The notes under the pieces: generated by a model | What the model was told of the DNA's origin: nothing | What the model saw: the letters and a program-made list of their open reading frames with translations, nothing else | Database searches by the model: none | Position numbers and translations under genes: made by a program | Shown here: positions 1 through 6,171 of the stretch, piece after piece | How the letters are laid out: the number at the start of each line of letters is the position of its first letter | Position numbering within the stretch: the first letter of the stretch is position 1 | From: an uncultured Brevundimonas sp. | GTDB taxonomy: Bacteria; Pseudomonadota; Alphaproteobacteria; Caulobacterales; Caulobacteraceae | DNA: 16,528 nucleotides | Assembly (NCBI GenBank): GCA_946481425.1 | Contig: CAMLNT010000031.1 | Coordinates: forward strand, 1-16,528 | Reading direction: 5' to 3'

Positions 1-76
1 CGTCCACCCAGCCGGTGAAGCGGTTTTCGAGGTTCCACTGGCTCTGGCCGTGGCGCAGCAGGATCAGGATCGGCAT
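1..76 (-). CDS. gpmA: 2,3-bisphosphoglycerate-dependent phosphoglycerate mutase, N-terminus (partial)
   Basis: Only the first 25 codons lie in the window; the rest runs off the left edge. The peptide starts [15 protein letters not shown] and continues to NRFTGW, which is the N-terminal signature of cofactor-dependent phosphoglycerate mutases. H9 in the LLRHG motif is the residue that becomes phosphorylated. The enzyme interconverts 3- and 2-phosphoglycerate in glycolysis and gluconeogenesis in the cytoplasm. RHGQS replaces the RHGES of the E. coli enzyme; I regard this as a normal variant. The ATG at 76-74 is preceded by a GGAG ribosome-binding site. The gene is divergent from the kdsD unit. 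The family call rests on a short peptide, but that peptide is very characteristic. Confidence 0.9.
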   Translation of the reverse strand, partial: MPILILLRHGQSQWNLENRFTGWVD

Positions 77-104
77 CCCGGCTCCGTTCTGTGACAATCG
101 GGTG

Positions 105-133
105 GGGCTAGGCCCCATGTTGCGATGCGTCAA
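105..133 (-). promoter_or_regulatory. candidate promoter of gpmA
   Basis: Read on the minus strand, TTGACGC lies at 133-127 and, 14 bases further, CCTAGCCC lies at 112-105. The first element matches the Caulobacter housekeeping -35 consensus TTGaCgS; the second is only a partial match to the -10 consensus GCtANAWC. Transcription would begin near 100, giving a leader of about 24 bases that contains the GGAG site of gpmA. The -10 overlaps a perfect inverted repeat, TGGGGC-TAG-GCCCCA at 103-117, which could be an operator or chance. Confidence 0.4.
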
Positions 134-155
134 GGCTTTGGCTCGAGCCGCCTTG
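131..155. repeat. nested inverted repeat in the gpmA/kdsD divergent region
   Basis: CAAGGC at 131-136 pairs with GCCTTG at 150-155 and encloses the palindrome GGCTCGAGCC at 140-149, with a TTT bulge at 137-139. It overlaps the candidate -35 of gpmA on the minus strand and the candidate -35 of the small ORF on the plus strand. That position would suit a protein-binding site acting on both directions. No known operator is recognised. Confidence 0.4.
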
Positions 156-182
156 GACGACGGACCCGGAGCGCGGTATAGC
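153..182 (+). promoter_or_regulatory. candidate promoter for the small ORF and kdsD
   Basis: TTGGAC at 153-158 and TATAGC at 177-182 are separated by 18 bases. A start 7-8 bases after the -10 would fall at about 189-190, on or next to the ATG at 190, so the message could be leaderless. No Shine-Dalgarno sequence precedes that ATG; the intervening bases are nearly all C. Moderate match only. Confidence 0.35.
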
Positions 183-189
183 GCCCCCC

Positions 190-324
190 ATGTCGGATCG
201 GCTCTTCTATGCGCTGGCGGCCCTCGCGGCGGTCGTCCTCATCACCGCCGCGGTCATGTGGCCCCAGAGGCCAGGCCGCGGTCCCGCGAACCTGACGCCG
301 GCCGCCGCGGAGGCCCAGCCTTGA
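190..324 (+). CDS. small hypothetical single-pass membrane protein (44 aa), coupled to kdsD
   Basis: The frame runs from ATG 190 to TGA 322-324. The product starts [21 protein letters not shown] and has one hydrophobic segment (about residues 6-23) followed by a short, Arg-, Pro- and Ala-rich tail (about 24-44). It has no recognisable family. Two things support a real gene: the single clean membrane helix directly after the start, and the stop, which overlaps the TTG start of kdsD in the sequence TTGA (321-324). The kdsD ribosome-binding site lies inside this ORF. It could be a small inner-membrane protein, or a leader peptide whose translation opens the kdsD start. No Shine-Dalgarno is visible before its own ATG. 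Conservation was not checked. Confidence 0.55.
   Translation: MSDRLFYALAALAAVVLITAAVMWPQRPGRGPANLTPAAAEAQP
309..313 (+). promoter_or_regulatory. ribosome-binding site that fixes the TTG start of kdsD
   Basis: GGAGG at 309-313 sits seven bases before TTG 321. An upstream in-frame extension of kdsD would overlap the 44-aa ORF and has no homologous character. The SD placement, together with the usual N-terminus of KdsD proteins, selects the TTG. Confidence 0.7.
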
Positions 325-1271
325 CCGCCCCTCTCGAAGTCGGACGCCGGGTCCTCAAGACCGAGGCCGAGGCCCTTTCCCAGATGGCTGACGGCTTGGG
401 CGACGCCTTCGTCCGGGCCGTCGATACGCTGGCGCGCCTGTCCGGCCGCGTGATCTGCACCGGCGTCGGCAAGTCCGGCCATGTGGCGCGCAAGATCGCC
501 GCCACCCTGGCCTCGACCGGCCGTCCCGCCATCTTTGTCCATGCCACGGAGGCCAGCCACGGCGACCTGGGCATGATCGGCCCCGACGACGCGGTCCTGG
601 CCCTGTCCAAGTCCGGCGAAACGCGCGAACTGGCCGACGTCATCGCCTACGCCAAGCGTTTCGGCGCGCCCCTGATCGGCATGACGGCCCGCGCCGAGAG
701 TGCGCTCGGCCGCCAATCCGACATCCTGCTGCTCCTGCCCGACGCGCCCGAGGCCACCGGTCAGGTCGATGCGCCGACGACCTCGACCACGCTCCAGATC
801 GCGCTCGGCGACGCCCTGGCCGTGGCCCTGCTCGAACGGGCCGGTTTCACGGCCCAGGATTTCCGGGTCTTCCACCCGGGCGGCAAGCTGGGCGCCATGC
901 TGCGAACGGTCGCGGACCTGATGCACGGCGCCGACGAACTGCCCCTGATCGGCGCCGATCAGCCGATGCAGCAGGCCCTGCTGGTCATGAGCGAGAAGCG
1001 CTTCGGCTCGGTCGGCGTCACCGACGGCTCCGGGGTGCTGGTCGGCATGATCACCGACGGCGACCTGCGCCGCCACATGGACGGCCTGATGAACCACGTC
1101 GCCGGAGAGGTGATGACCAGGAGCCCGCGCACCGTCGAGCCGGGCACGCTGGCCGCCGAGGCGCTCAAGCTGATGAACGAGATGCGGATCACCGTGCTGT
1201 TCGTCGTCGATGGCGGAAAGCCTGTCGGCATCCTGCACGTCCACGACCTACTGCGGGCGGGCGTGATCTAG
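321..1271 (+). CDS. kdsD: arabinose-5-phosphate isomerase (KpsF/GutQ family)
   Basis: 316 residues from a TTG start. It isomerises ribulose 5-phosphate to arabinose 5-phosphate, the first step toward Kdo for the lipopolysaccharide core, in the cytoplasm. Residues about 35-170 form a SIS sugar-isomerase domain with GVGKSGH at 48-54, a HATEASHGDLGM segment and SKSGET. A conserved FHPGGKLG follows. Residues about 205-316 form two CBS domains, with FGSVGVTD, GMITDGDLRRH and PVGILHVHDLLRAG. Length and domain order match the family. The start is set by GGAGG seven bases upstream and overlaps the stop of the preceding 44-aa ORF. Its TAG shares the four bases CTAG (1268-1271) with the convergent yciB stop. 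The kdsC and lpt genes often found beside kdsD are absent here. Confidence 0.93.
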   Translation: MTAPLEVGRRVLKTEAEALSQMADGLGDAFVRAVDTLARLSGRVICTGVGKSGHVARKIAATLASTGRPAIFVHATEASHGDLGMIGPDDAVLALSKSGETRELADVIAYAKRFGAPLIGMTARAESALGRQSDILLLLPDAPEATGQVDAPTTSTTLQIALGDALAVALLERAGFTAQDFRVFHPGGKLGAMLRTVADLMHGADELPLIGADQPMQQALLVMSEKRFGSVGVTDGSGVLVGMITDGDLRRHMDGLMNHVAGEVMTRSPRTVEPGTLAAEALKLMNEMRITVLFVVDGGKPVGILHVHDLLRAGVI

Positions 1272-1852
1272 CCTTCGCGCGCCTTCCGGTCCTTCAGGAT
1301 CAGCGGCAGGTTGGCCAGGCCGAACAGGATGGCGGCGACCCACAGGACGCTGCGGAAGCCGACATAGACATCCTCGCCCCAGCCGCGCCGGACGATCTCG
1401 TTGGCGACGGCGCAGGCCAGAAAATAGAGCCCGTATCGCAGGGCCAGGATGCGCCAGACCCGGTCCGACAGCTCGATGGAATCGCCCAGCAGCCACTTCG
1501 CCGGGCTGCGGCCCATCAAGAGCCCGCCGATCAGGAAGGCGCACAGCAGGCCGTTCATCACGGTGATCTGGAGCTTGATGATCTCCGGATCGTCGAACAG
1601 CACGGTGAACAGGCCGAAGACGATGGCGAAGCCGCCCGTCACCATCGGCATGGCGGCCCAGCGGCCCTCGGCGAGCCGCCCCGTGATCACCGCCGCGATC
1701 GAGCCGGCCATCAGCACCCACGTCGCATTGACCAAGGCGGCCGACTGTTCGACGCCCGAAACACGCCAGGCGACGAACGAACCCACGAAGGCGAGGAGCG
1801 CGCCGAAATCGACGAGCGGGCGAATCCAGCCGGGTGCGCCCGCCTTCGGCAT
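1268..1852 (-). CDS. yciB: inner-membrane septation protein YciB (IspZ family)
   Basis: 194 residues with about five or six hydrophobic segments, including those at about 14-29, 43-58, 72-86 and 98-112. The family signature appears as LRYGLYFLACAVANEIVRR in the C-terminal half. YciB proteins sit in the inner membrane and are linked to cell-envelope synthesis and septation; the biochemical role is not settled. The start ATG (1852-1850) overlaps the panD stop in TGATG, and a GGGA lies six bases upstream, so translation is probably coupled to panD. The shared CTAG with the kdsD stop makes the two transcripts converge head-on with no gap. Confidence 0.85.
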   Translation of the reverse strand: MPKAGAPGWIRPLVDFGALLAFVGSFVAWRVSGVEQSAALVNATWVLMAGSIAAVITGRLAEGRWAAMPMVTGGFAIVFGLFTVLFDDPEIIKLQITVMNGLLCAFLIGGLLMGRSPAKWLLGDSIELSDRVWRILALRYGLYFLACAVANEIVRRGWGEDVYVGFRSVLWVAAILFGLANLPLILKDRKAREG

Positions 1853-2298
1853 CAGGTCCCGGGGATCAGGCGCTCACCGGTGTCGGTGTCGCGCATGCGG
1901 AATTCGAAATCGAGCTCCGGCGTCTGGCCGACCTCATAGGTGATCTTCTGGCGCACCGTGTTGCCGGGGCCGAAGACCAGAACCTTGGGCTTGTGCTGAT
2001 ACAGGTCGCCTGGCTCGGCATAGGTCGAGGCCGCGATGATGACCTCGTCGCCGCGCTGAGCGGTGCGGGCCGCCGCGCCGTTCAGAACACAGCAGCCGGA
2101 GCCCGGCTCGCCGTGGATCACATAGGTCTCGATCCGCGCGCCGGAGTTCTTGTTCCAGATCTCGACGAACTCGAGCGGATAGATGCCGACTTCCTGGCAC
2201 AGCAGGGGATCCAGGGTGATCGAGCCCTGATAGTGGAGGTCTGCGCCGGTCACGGTCATGCCGTGAAGCTTGGCCCTGAGGACGCGGATCTTGCTCAT
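1852..2298 (-). CDS. panD: aspartate 1-decarboxylase (pyruvoyl-dependent)
   Basis: 148 residues. It decarboxylates L-aspartate to beta-alanine for pantothenate synthesis. The proenzyme cleaves itself at Gly25-Ser26 in HYQGSITL to form the pyruvoyl group. Residues equivalent to the E. coli active site are all present, shifted by one: K10, Y23, R55, T58, Y59 and N73 (in LNGAAAR). The catalytic core ends near residue 118. The remaining 30 or so residues are a C-terminal extension rich in Glu, Asp and Arg; classical PanD is about 115-127 residues. I chose the ATG at 2298-2296 because [13 protein letters not shown] is the expected N-terminus; the longer reading antiparallel to panB has no PanD character. 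The gene is divergent from panB and followed directly by yciB. Confidence 0.92.
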   Translation of the reverse strand: MSKIRVLRAKLHGMTVTGADLHYQGSITLDPLLCQEVGIYPLEFVEIWNKNSGARIETYVIHGEPGSGCCVLNGAAARTAQRGDEVIIAASTYAEPGDLYQHKPKVLVFGPGNTVRQKITYEVGQTPELDFEFRMRDTDTGERLIPGT

Positions 2299-2306
2299 GT
2301 CGGGGA

Positions 2307-2312
2307 AATATA
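2307..2312 (-). promoter_or_regulatory. candidate -10 element of panD (possible leaderless start)
   Basis: Read on the minus strand, TATATT (2312-2307) lies in an AT-rich patch eight bases before the panD ATG. A start at normal distance would land at about 2300-2298, on the ATG itself. There is no Shine-Dalgarno between the patch and the ATG. The -35 region 17 bases upstream (TGAGAG) is weak. Either panD is leaderless or this patch is chance. Confidence 0.35.
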
Positions 2313-2349
2313 TGGTGGGGAGAGGGCGGCTCTCATAGCGGAAACCGGC

Positions 2350-2376
2350 CAAAAAGTCCCGCGGTTTTTGTGCGGG
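2350..2376 (+). repeat. two mutually exclusive hairpins in the panB leader region
   Basis: CAAAAA (2350-2355) can pair with TTTTTG (2365-2370), and CCCGC (2358-2362) can pair with GCGGG (2372-2376). The two cannot form together. The 8-mer GAAACCGG also occurs twice, at 2341-2348 and 2380-2387, flanking the pair. The arrangement lies 59 bp or more upstream of the panB start and next to the panD promoter region. Stems of five and six pairs are short, so this is only suggestive of an operator or attenuator. Confidence 0.35.
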
Positions 2377-2434
2377 TGCGAAACCGGGGTGGCCGTGGCA
2401 TAACGGCCCGCCTCGCTCCCCGGAGGAACTCCGC

Positions 2435-3283
2435 ATGCGCACCACCGTCTTCGATCTGGCCAGGCTCAAGGGCGAGGGCAAGCGCTTCGCCATGCTGACC
2501 GCCTATGACTACTCCTCGGCCCTCATCGCAGAGGCGGCGGGCGTGCCGGTCCTGCTGATCGGCGACTCCATGGGAAATGTGGTGCACGGCGCGGGCGACA
2601 CCCTGTCCGTGACCGTCGACGACATCGTGCGCGCGACGAAATCCGTCGTGCGCGGCTCCCAGTCCGCCCTGATCGTGGCTGACATGCCGTTCCTGTCCTT
2701 CCGCGACGAAGCCACGGCGATCACCAACGCCGGCCGGATGATGAGCGAGGGCGGCGCCGGCGCCGTGAAGCTGGAGGGCGGCGGCGCGGTCGTGCCGATC
2801 GTGCGTCGGCTGGTCGATCTCGGCATCCCGGTGATGGCCCATCTGGGTTTCACGCCACAGTCCGCAGCCACCATCGGCCTGAAGGTGCAGGCCAAGGACG
2901 CCGAGGGCGCCCGCCAGCTGATCGCGGACGCCGAGGCGCTGCAGGCGGCCGGCGCCTTTGCTCTCGTTCTGGAATTGGTGCCGGCCCAGCTGGCCGCCGA
3001 GGTGACCCGTCGCCTGCATATTCCGGTCATCGGCATCGGGGCGGGCCCCGATTGCGACGCCCAGGTCCAGGTCTGGCACGACCTGCTGGGCCTGTTCGAT
3101 GGGCGCTCACCGAGACATGCCAAGCGCTACGCCGAAGCCGGGCAGACCCTGCGCGAGGCTGTCGCGACCTATGTCGCCGAGGTCGAGAGCGGCGCCTTTC
3201 CGACGGACGCCCAGTCGTCGCGCAAGATGGAGGACGGTGCGCTCGACGAAGCCCTGGGCTCCATCTACGGCTCGGGCGGCTGA
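2435..3283 (+). CDS. panB: 3-methyl-2-oxobutanoate hydroxymethyltransferase
   Basis: 282 residues. It transfers a hydroxymethyl group from 5,10-methylenetetrahydrofolate to 3-methyl-2-oxobutanoate, giving ketopantoate, the first committed step of pantothenate synthesis. It is a single TIM-barrel domain. Visible landmarks are LTAYD at 21-25, IGDSMG with the metal-binding D44, D83 in VADMPF, E114 in [14 protein letters not shown] at 135-143, the catalytic E180 in LELVP, and VIGIGAG near the C-terminal part. Length matches the family. A strong GGAGGAA lies before the ATG. The stop overlaps the panC start in TGATG (3281-3285), so panB and panC form a coupled operon, divergent from panD. Confidence 0.97.
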   Translation: MRTTVFDLARLKGEGKRFAMLTAYDYSSALIAEAAGVPVLLIGDSMGNVVHGAGDTLSVTVDDIVRATKSVVRGSQSALIVADMPFLSFRDEATAITNAGRMMSEGGAGAVKLEGGGAVVPIVRRLVDLGIPVMAHLGFTPQSAATIGLKVQAKDAEGARQLIADAEALQAAGAFALVLELVPAQLAAEVTRRLHIPVIGIGAGPDCDAQVQVWHDLLGLFDGRSPRHAKRYAEAGQTLREAVATYVAEVESGAFPTDAQSSRKMEDGALDEALGSIYGSGG

Positions 3284-4140
3284 TGCGGGTCGTTTCGACG
3301 GTCGCCGAGCTGCGCGAGGCGCGTGAGGGCTTGCCCGGCCTCGGCTTCGTGCCGACGATGGGCTTCCTGCACGAGGGCCACATCTCGCTCGTTCGCGCGG
3401 CGAAAGCCCGGATGGGCGCGGTCGCATGTTCGATCTTCGTCAATCCGACCCAATTTGCCCCGACCGAGGACCTGGCCCGCTATCCGCGCGATCTGGATCG
3501 CGATCTGACGTTGCTGTCGGAGGCCGGCTGTGATCTGGTCTTCACGCCCGACGCGTCCGAGGTCTATCCGGCGGGCTTCTCGACCCGCGTCGAGGTGGAC
3601 GGCGTCACCGCCCCGCTCGAAGGCGCAGTCAGGCCCGGCCACTTCTCCGGCGTGGCGACGGTGGTGCTCAAGCTGTTCAACATGGTCCAGCCGGACGCCG
3701 CCTGGTTCGGCCAGAAGGACGCCCAGCAGTGTGCAGTGATCCGGCGCATGGCGCGCGATCTGGACCTGCCCGTCGAGATCATTGTGGCCCCGACCGTGCG
3801 CGAGCCGGACGGCCTCGCCATGTCCAGCCGCAACGTCTACCTCGGCCCTGAAGACCGGGCCGCCGCCGTCGCCCTGATCCGGGCCCTGACGGCCGCCGAG
3901 GCCGCCTTCGACGCCGGCGAGCGTGACGCCGATGGGCTCAGGGCTCTGATGACGTCCGTGCTCGAAGGCGAGCCGCGCGGCGTCGCCGACTACGTTTCGG
4001 TCGCCGATCCGGACACTCTGGTCGAACTCCAGACCGTCGATGAGCGCGGCGCGGTCGCCTCGCTCGCCGTTCGTTTCGGCAAGACCCGCCTGATCGACAA
4101 CCTGCTGCTCGGTGACGCCCGTCAGAAGTGGCTGAGATAG
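3283..4140 (+). CDS. panC: pantoate--beta-alanine ligase (pantothenate synthetase)
   Basis: 285 residues. It joins pantoate and beta-alanine with ATP through a pantoyl-adenylate. The nucleotidyl-transferase signature PTMGFLHEGH lies at 24-33. Then come FVNPTQF, YPRDLDRD, the pantoate-binding RPGHFSGVATVV, FGQKDAQQ and the KMSK-like AMSSRN. The C-terminal third closes the active site. The ATG (3283) overlaps the panB stop; longer in-frame upstream readings lie within panB and have no PanC character. The 3' end overlaps the convergent SDR gene by 19 bases. PanD, which supplies beta-alanine, is encoded divergently in the same cluster; I see no panE (ketopantoate reductase) in the window. Confidence 0.97.
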   Translation: MRVVSTVAELREAREGLPGLGFVPTMGFLHEGHISLVRAAKARMGAVACSIFVNPTQFAPTEDLARYPRDLDRDLTLLSEAGCDLVFTPDASEVYPAGFSTRVEVDGVTAPLEGAVRPGHFSGVATVVLKLFNMVQPDAAWFGQKDAQQCAVIRRMARDLDLPVEIIVAPTVREPDGLAMSSRNVYLGPEDRAAAVALIRALTAAEAAFDAGERDADGLRALMTSVLEGEPRGVADYVSVADPDTLVELQTVDERGAVASLAVRFGKTRLIDNLLLGDARQKWLR

Positions 4141-4871
4141 CCGCCGTCGACGACCAGCACATGGCCGGTCACATAGCTGGCCGCGTCCGACGCCAGGAAC
4201 ACGGCCGCCCCCGCGATCTCGCTCGGCTCACCCCAGCGGCCCATGGCGGTGCGCCGCTCGAGCCACGCGGCGACATTGGGATCGTTGGCGTAGTCGGCAT
4301 TGGCCTCGGTGCGGAAATAGCCCGGCGCGATGGCGTTGACCGATACCCCGCGTGGTCCCAGCTCGGCCGCCAGTCCGCGCGTCAGGGCGTCCAGACCGCC
4401 CTTGGCCATGGTGTAGGCGGCGTCGCCCGCCCGGGCGATCGGGCCGGCGATGGAGGTCAGATTGATCACGCGCCCGCCGCGCTGCATCCGGGCGGCGGCC
4501 TCGCGGCTGATCAGGAACGCCGAGATCAGGTTCACCTCGATCATTTTTCTGACCGAAGCCATGTCGAACTCGGCCAGCGGGCGGCGGTCGCGCATCCCCA
4601 CGGCGTTGACGAGGATGTCGAGGCGCTCGAGCCGGGCCACGGCCTGACGGGTCGCCATCTCGTCGGCGAGGTCGAAGGGCCAGGGTTGGGCCGTCCCGCC
4701 CGCTTCGATGATCTGGGCCGCGGCGGCCTCCAGCGGCACGACCGTGCGGCCGCCCAGCCGGACGTCCGCGCCCGCCGCGGCCAGCGACAGGGCGATCTCC
4801 TTGCCCAGACCCCGGCCGGCGCCGGTGACCAGTGCGACCTTGCCTGTCAGATCGAACGGCGATCGGTTCAT
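4122..4871 (-). CDS. SDR-family NAD(P)-dependent oxidoreductase (gluconate 5-dehydrogenase-like)
   Basis: 249 residues, one classical short-chain dehydrogenase domain. The cofactor motif TGAGRGLG is at 16-23. The NAG element reads NAVG at 89-92, a substitution. The catalytic set is N114, S140 (NLTSIAG) and Y153/K157 (YTMAK). PGYFRTEAN and the C-terminal VTGHVLVVDGGY are typical of the gluconate/3-oxoacyl-ACP-reductase-like branch. The substrate cannot be read from sequence; gluconate, a polyol or a 3-oxoacyl chain are all possible. The ATG at 4871 follows AAGG about eight bases upstream. The 3' end overlaps panC tail to tail. The gene stands alone on this strand and is divergent from lspA. 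Confidence 0.85.
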   Translation of the reverse strand: MNRSPFDLTGKVALVTGAGRGLGKEIALSLAAAGADVRLGGRTVVPLEAAAAQIIEAGGTAQPWPFDLADEMATRQAVARLERLDILVNAVGMRDRRPLAEFDMASVRKMIEVNLISAFLISREAAARMQRGGRVINLTSIAGPIARAGDAAYTMAKGGLDALTRGLAAELGPRGVSVNAIAPGYFRTEANADYANDPNVAAWLERRTAMGRWGEPSEIAGAAVFLASDAASYVTGHVLVVDGGYLSHF

Positions 4872-4970
4872 GGCCGCGCCTTATCGGTTCGCCTGTCAGG
4901 CGCCAAGCCTTTGCCTTTCGCGCCGTTTGGCCTTAACCCCCGTCGGCCCCGCCCGGACACCGGAGACTGA

Positions 4971-5483
4971 ATGTCCATCCTGCCCCTCAAGAAGACCGCC
5001 CTGATCGCCTACGCCGTGGCGATCGTCGCGATCGTCCTGGACCAGCTGACCAAGTTCTGGGTCGTCGACGGACTGGGCATGCAGCTGGGCCAGACCATCG
5101 AGGTCAGCCCGATTTTCGACCTGACCTATACGCTGAACACCGGCGTCAGCTTCGGCATGTTCTCGGGCGGCGGCGCGCGCTGGGGCCTGACCGTGTTCTC
5201 GATCCTGGTGGCCGGCGGCATGATCTGGTGGGCGATGCGGGCCCAGCGGATGCTGTTCGCCGTCGCGTTGGGGCTGATCATCGGCGGCGCGCTCGGTAAT
5301 GTGATCGACCGCATCCTCGTCGGGGCCGTGATCGACTTCCTCGATTTCTCGGGGCTGGGCTTCCCGTGGATCTTCAACATCGCGGATTCGGCCATTTCAG
5401 TCGGCGTCGCGCTCCTCATTCTGGACAGTTTCCTGAGCGAGCGTCAGTCCGGGCCTGTTGGCTCCGCGTCTCAAACAGAGTAA
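4971..5483 (+). CDS. lspA: lipoprotein signal peptidase (signal peptidase II)
   Basis: 170 residues, four membrane helices (about 9-24, 70-89, 94-111 and 136-155). It removes signal peptides from diacylglyceryl-modified prolipoproteins at the inner membrane. Family motifs are LDQLTK (23-28), LNTGVSFG (55-62), GGALGNVIDR (105-114), and the two catalytic aspartates D122 (VIDF) and D139 (FNIADS). Length is normal. GGAG precedes the ATG. It starts a plus-strand series with the lipoprotein gene 55 bases downstream. Confidence 0.96.
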   Translation: MSILPLKKTALIAYAVAIVAIVLDQLTKFWVVDGLGMQLGQTIEVSPIFDLTYTLNTGVSFGMFSGGGARWGLTVFSILVAGGMIWWAMRAQRMLFAVALGLIIGGALGNVIDRILVGAVIDFLDFSGLGFPWIFNIADSAISVGVALLILDSFLSERQSGPVGSASQTE

Positions 5484-5538
5484 CCGTTCGTCCTTCTGCG
5501 CCATCCCTGGGGCTGGGACGGCCTATTCGGAGCCTTGC

Positions 5539-6090
5539 ATGCGTGCCTCGCGCCTCGCTTTTGTGATCCTGGCCGGCTCGGCCGTGGTGGGCCTGTCGGC
5601 CTGCAACTCCATCCGCAACGCCGTGGGCGCCTCCAAGGTGACGCCGGACGAGTTCCGCGTGGTGGCGATCGCCCCGCTGACGGTTCCGCCGGATTACGCG
5701 CTGCGTCCGCCGACCCCCGGCGAACCTCGCCCGCAGGAGCTGGATCCGTCGTCCTCGGCGCGTGAAATCCTTCTGGGCGCCCGCGAAGGCGTTGTGCGTT
5801 CGGGCTCGGAACAGGCCCTCGTCGCCGCCGCCGGCGCAGATGAGGCTGATCCGCTGGCCCGCTACGTCATCGACGACGAGTTCGGCGACCTCGCCCACAA
5901 GGACGAGAGCTGGGCCCAGCGCCTGATGTTCTGGCGCAGCGACGATCCGTCGACGCAGGGCGCCACGACCACCGGCGGCGCCCTGGTCATCGACGCGGCC
6001 CGCGAACAGGAACGCCTCGCGGCCCTGACCGGCGGCCAGGCCATCGTCATCCAGCGCGAAGACGACGGCTTCAAGCTTCCGGGCCTCTAG
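5539..6090 (+). CDS. DUF3035-family lipoprotein (BamF-like)
   Basis: 183 residues. A type II signal peptide ends in the lipobox LSAC, with C22 as the lipidated residue. The mature part contains TPDEFRVVAIAPLTVPPDY and LRPPTPGEPRP, the conserved N-terminal core of DUF3035; the rest is low-complexity and probably extended. From memory, DUF3035 proteins of Caulobacter were described as BamF, an accessory lipoprotein of the outer-membrane beta-barrel assembly machine; I could not check this. Being the gene after lspA, its product is a plausible substrate of the upstream enzyme. The ATG at 5539 has GGAG seven bases upstream. In-frame readings upstream of the signal peptide are rejected. Confidence 0.8.
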   Translation: MRASRLAFVILAGSAVVGLSACNSIRNAVGASKVTPDEFRVVAIAPLTVPPDYALRPPTPGEPRPQELDPSSSAREILLGAREGVVRSGSEQALVAAAGADEADPLARYVIDDEFGDLAHKDESWAQRLMFWRSDDPSTQGATTTGGALVIDAAREQERLAALTGGQAIVIQREDDGFKLPGL

Positions 6091-6121
6091 GGCTCGATTC
6101 GCCCCCAATCGATCGACGGCG

Positions 6122-6153
6122 ATCCCGCCTGAGCGCTGTGCGCCGGGCGGGAT
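6122..6153 (+). terminator. hairpin between the BamF-like gene and mutL
   Basis: ATCCCGCC (6122-6129) pairs perfectly with GGCGGGAT (6146-6153). The loop contains a second stem, GCGC-TGT-GCGC (6133-6143). No T-run follows, so it is at best a weak intrinsic terminator. It ends 18 bases before the preferred mutL start and would fold close to the mutL ribosome-binding region, so it could also limit mutL translation. Confidence 0.45.
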
Positions 6154-6171
6154 GACGCTATGGTGCGACTC

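Noticed and set aside
207..1244. Long minus-strand open frame opposite kdsD
   Set aside because: Gly-, Asp- and Gln-rich composition is the antisense shadow of a clear SIS/CBS gene; no family character.
2399..2404. CATAAC as a panB -10 element
   Set aside because: No -35 of acceptable quality or spacing upstream; too weak to list.
2299..2493. N-terminal extension of PanD to 213 residues
   Set aside because: The added part is antisense to the panB SD and first codons, and conserved PanD sequence begins at MSKIRV.
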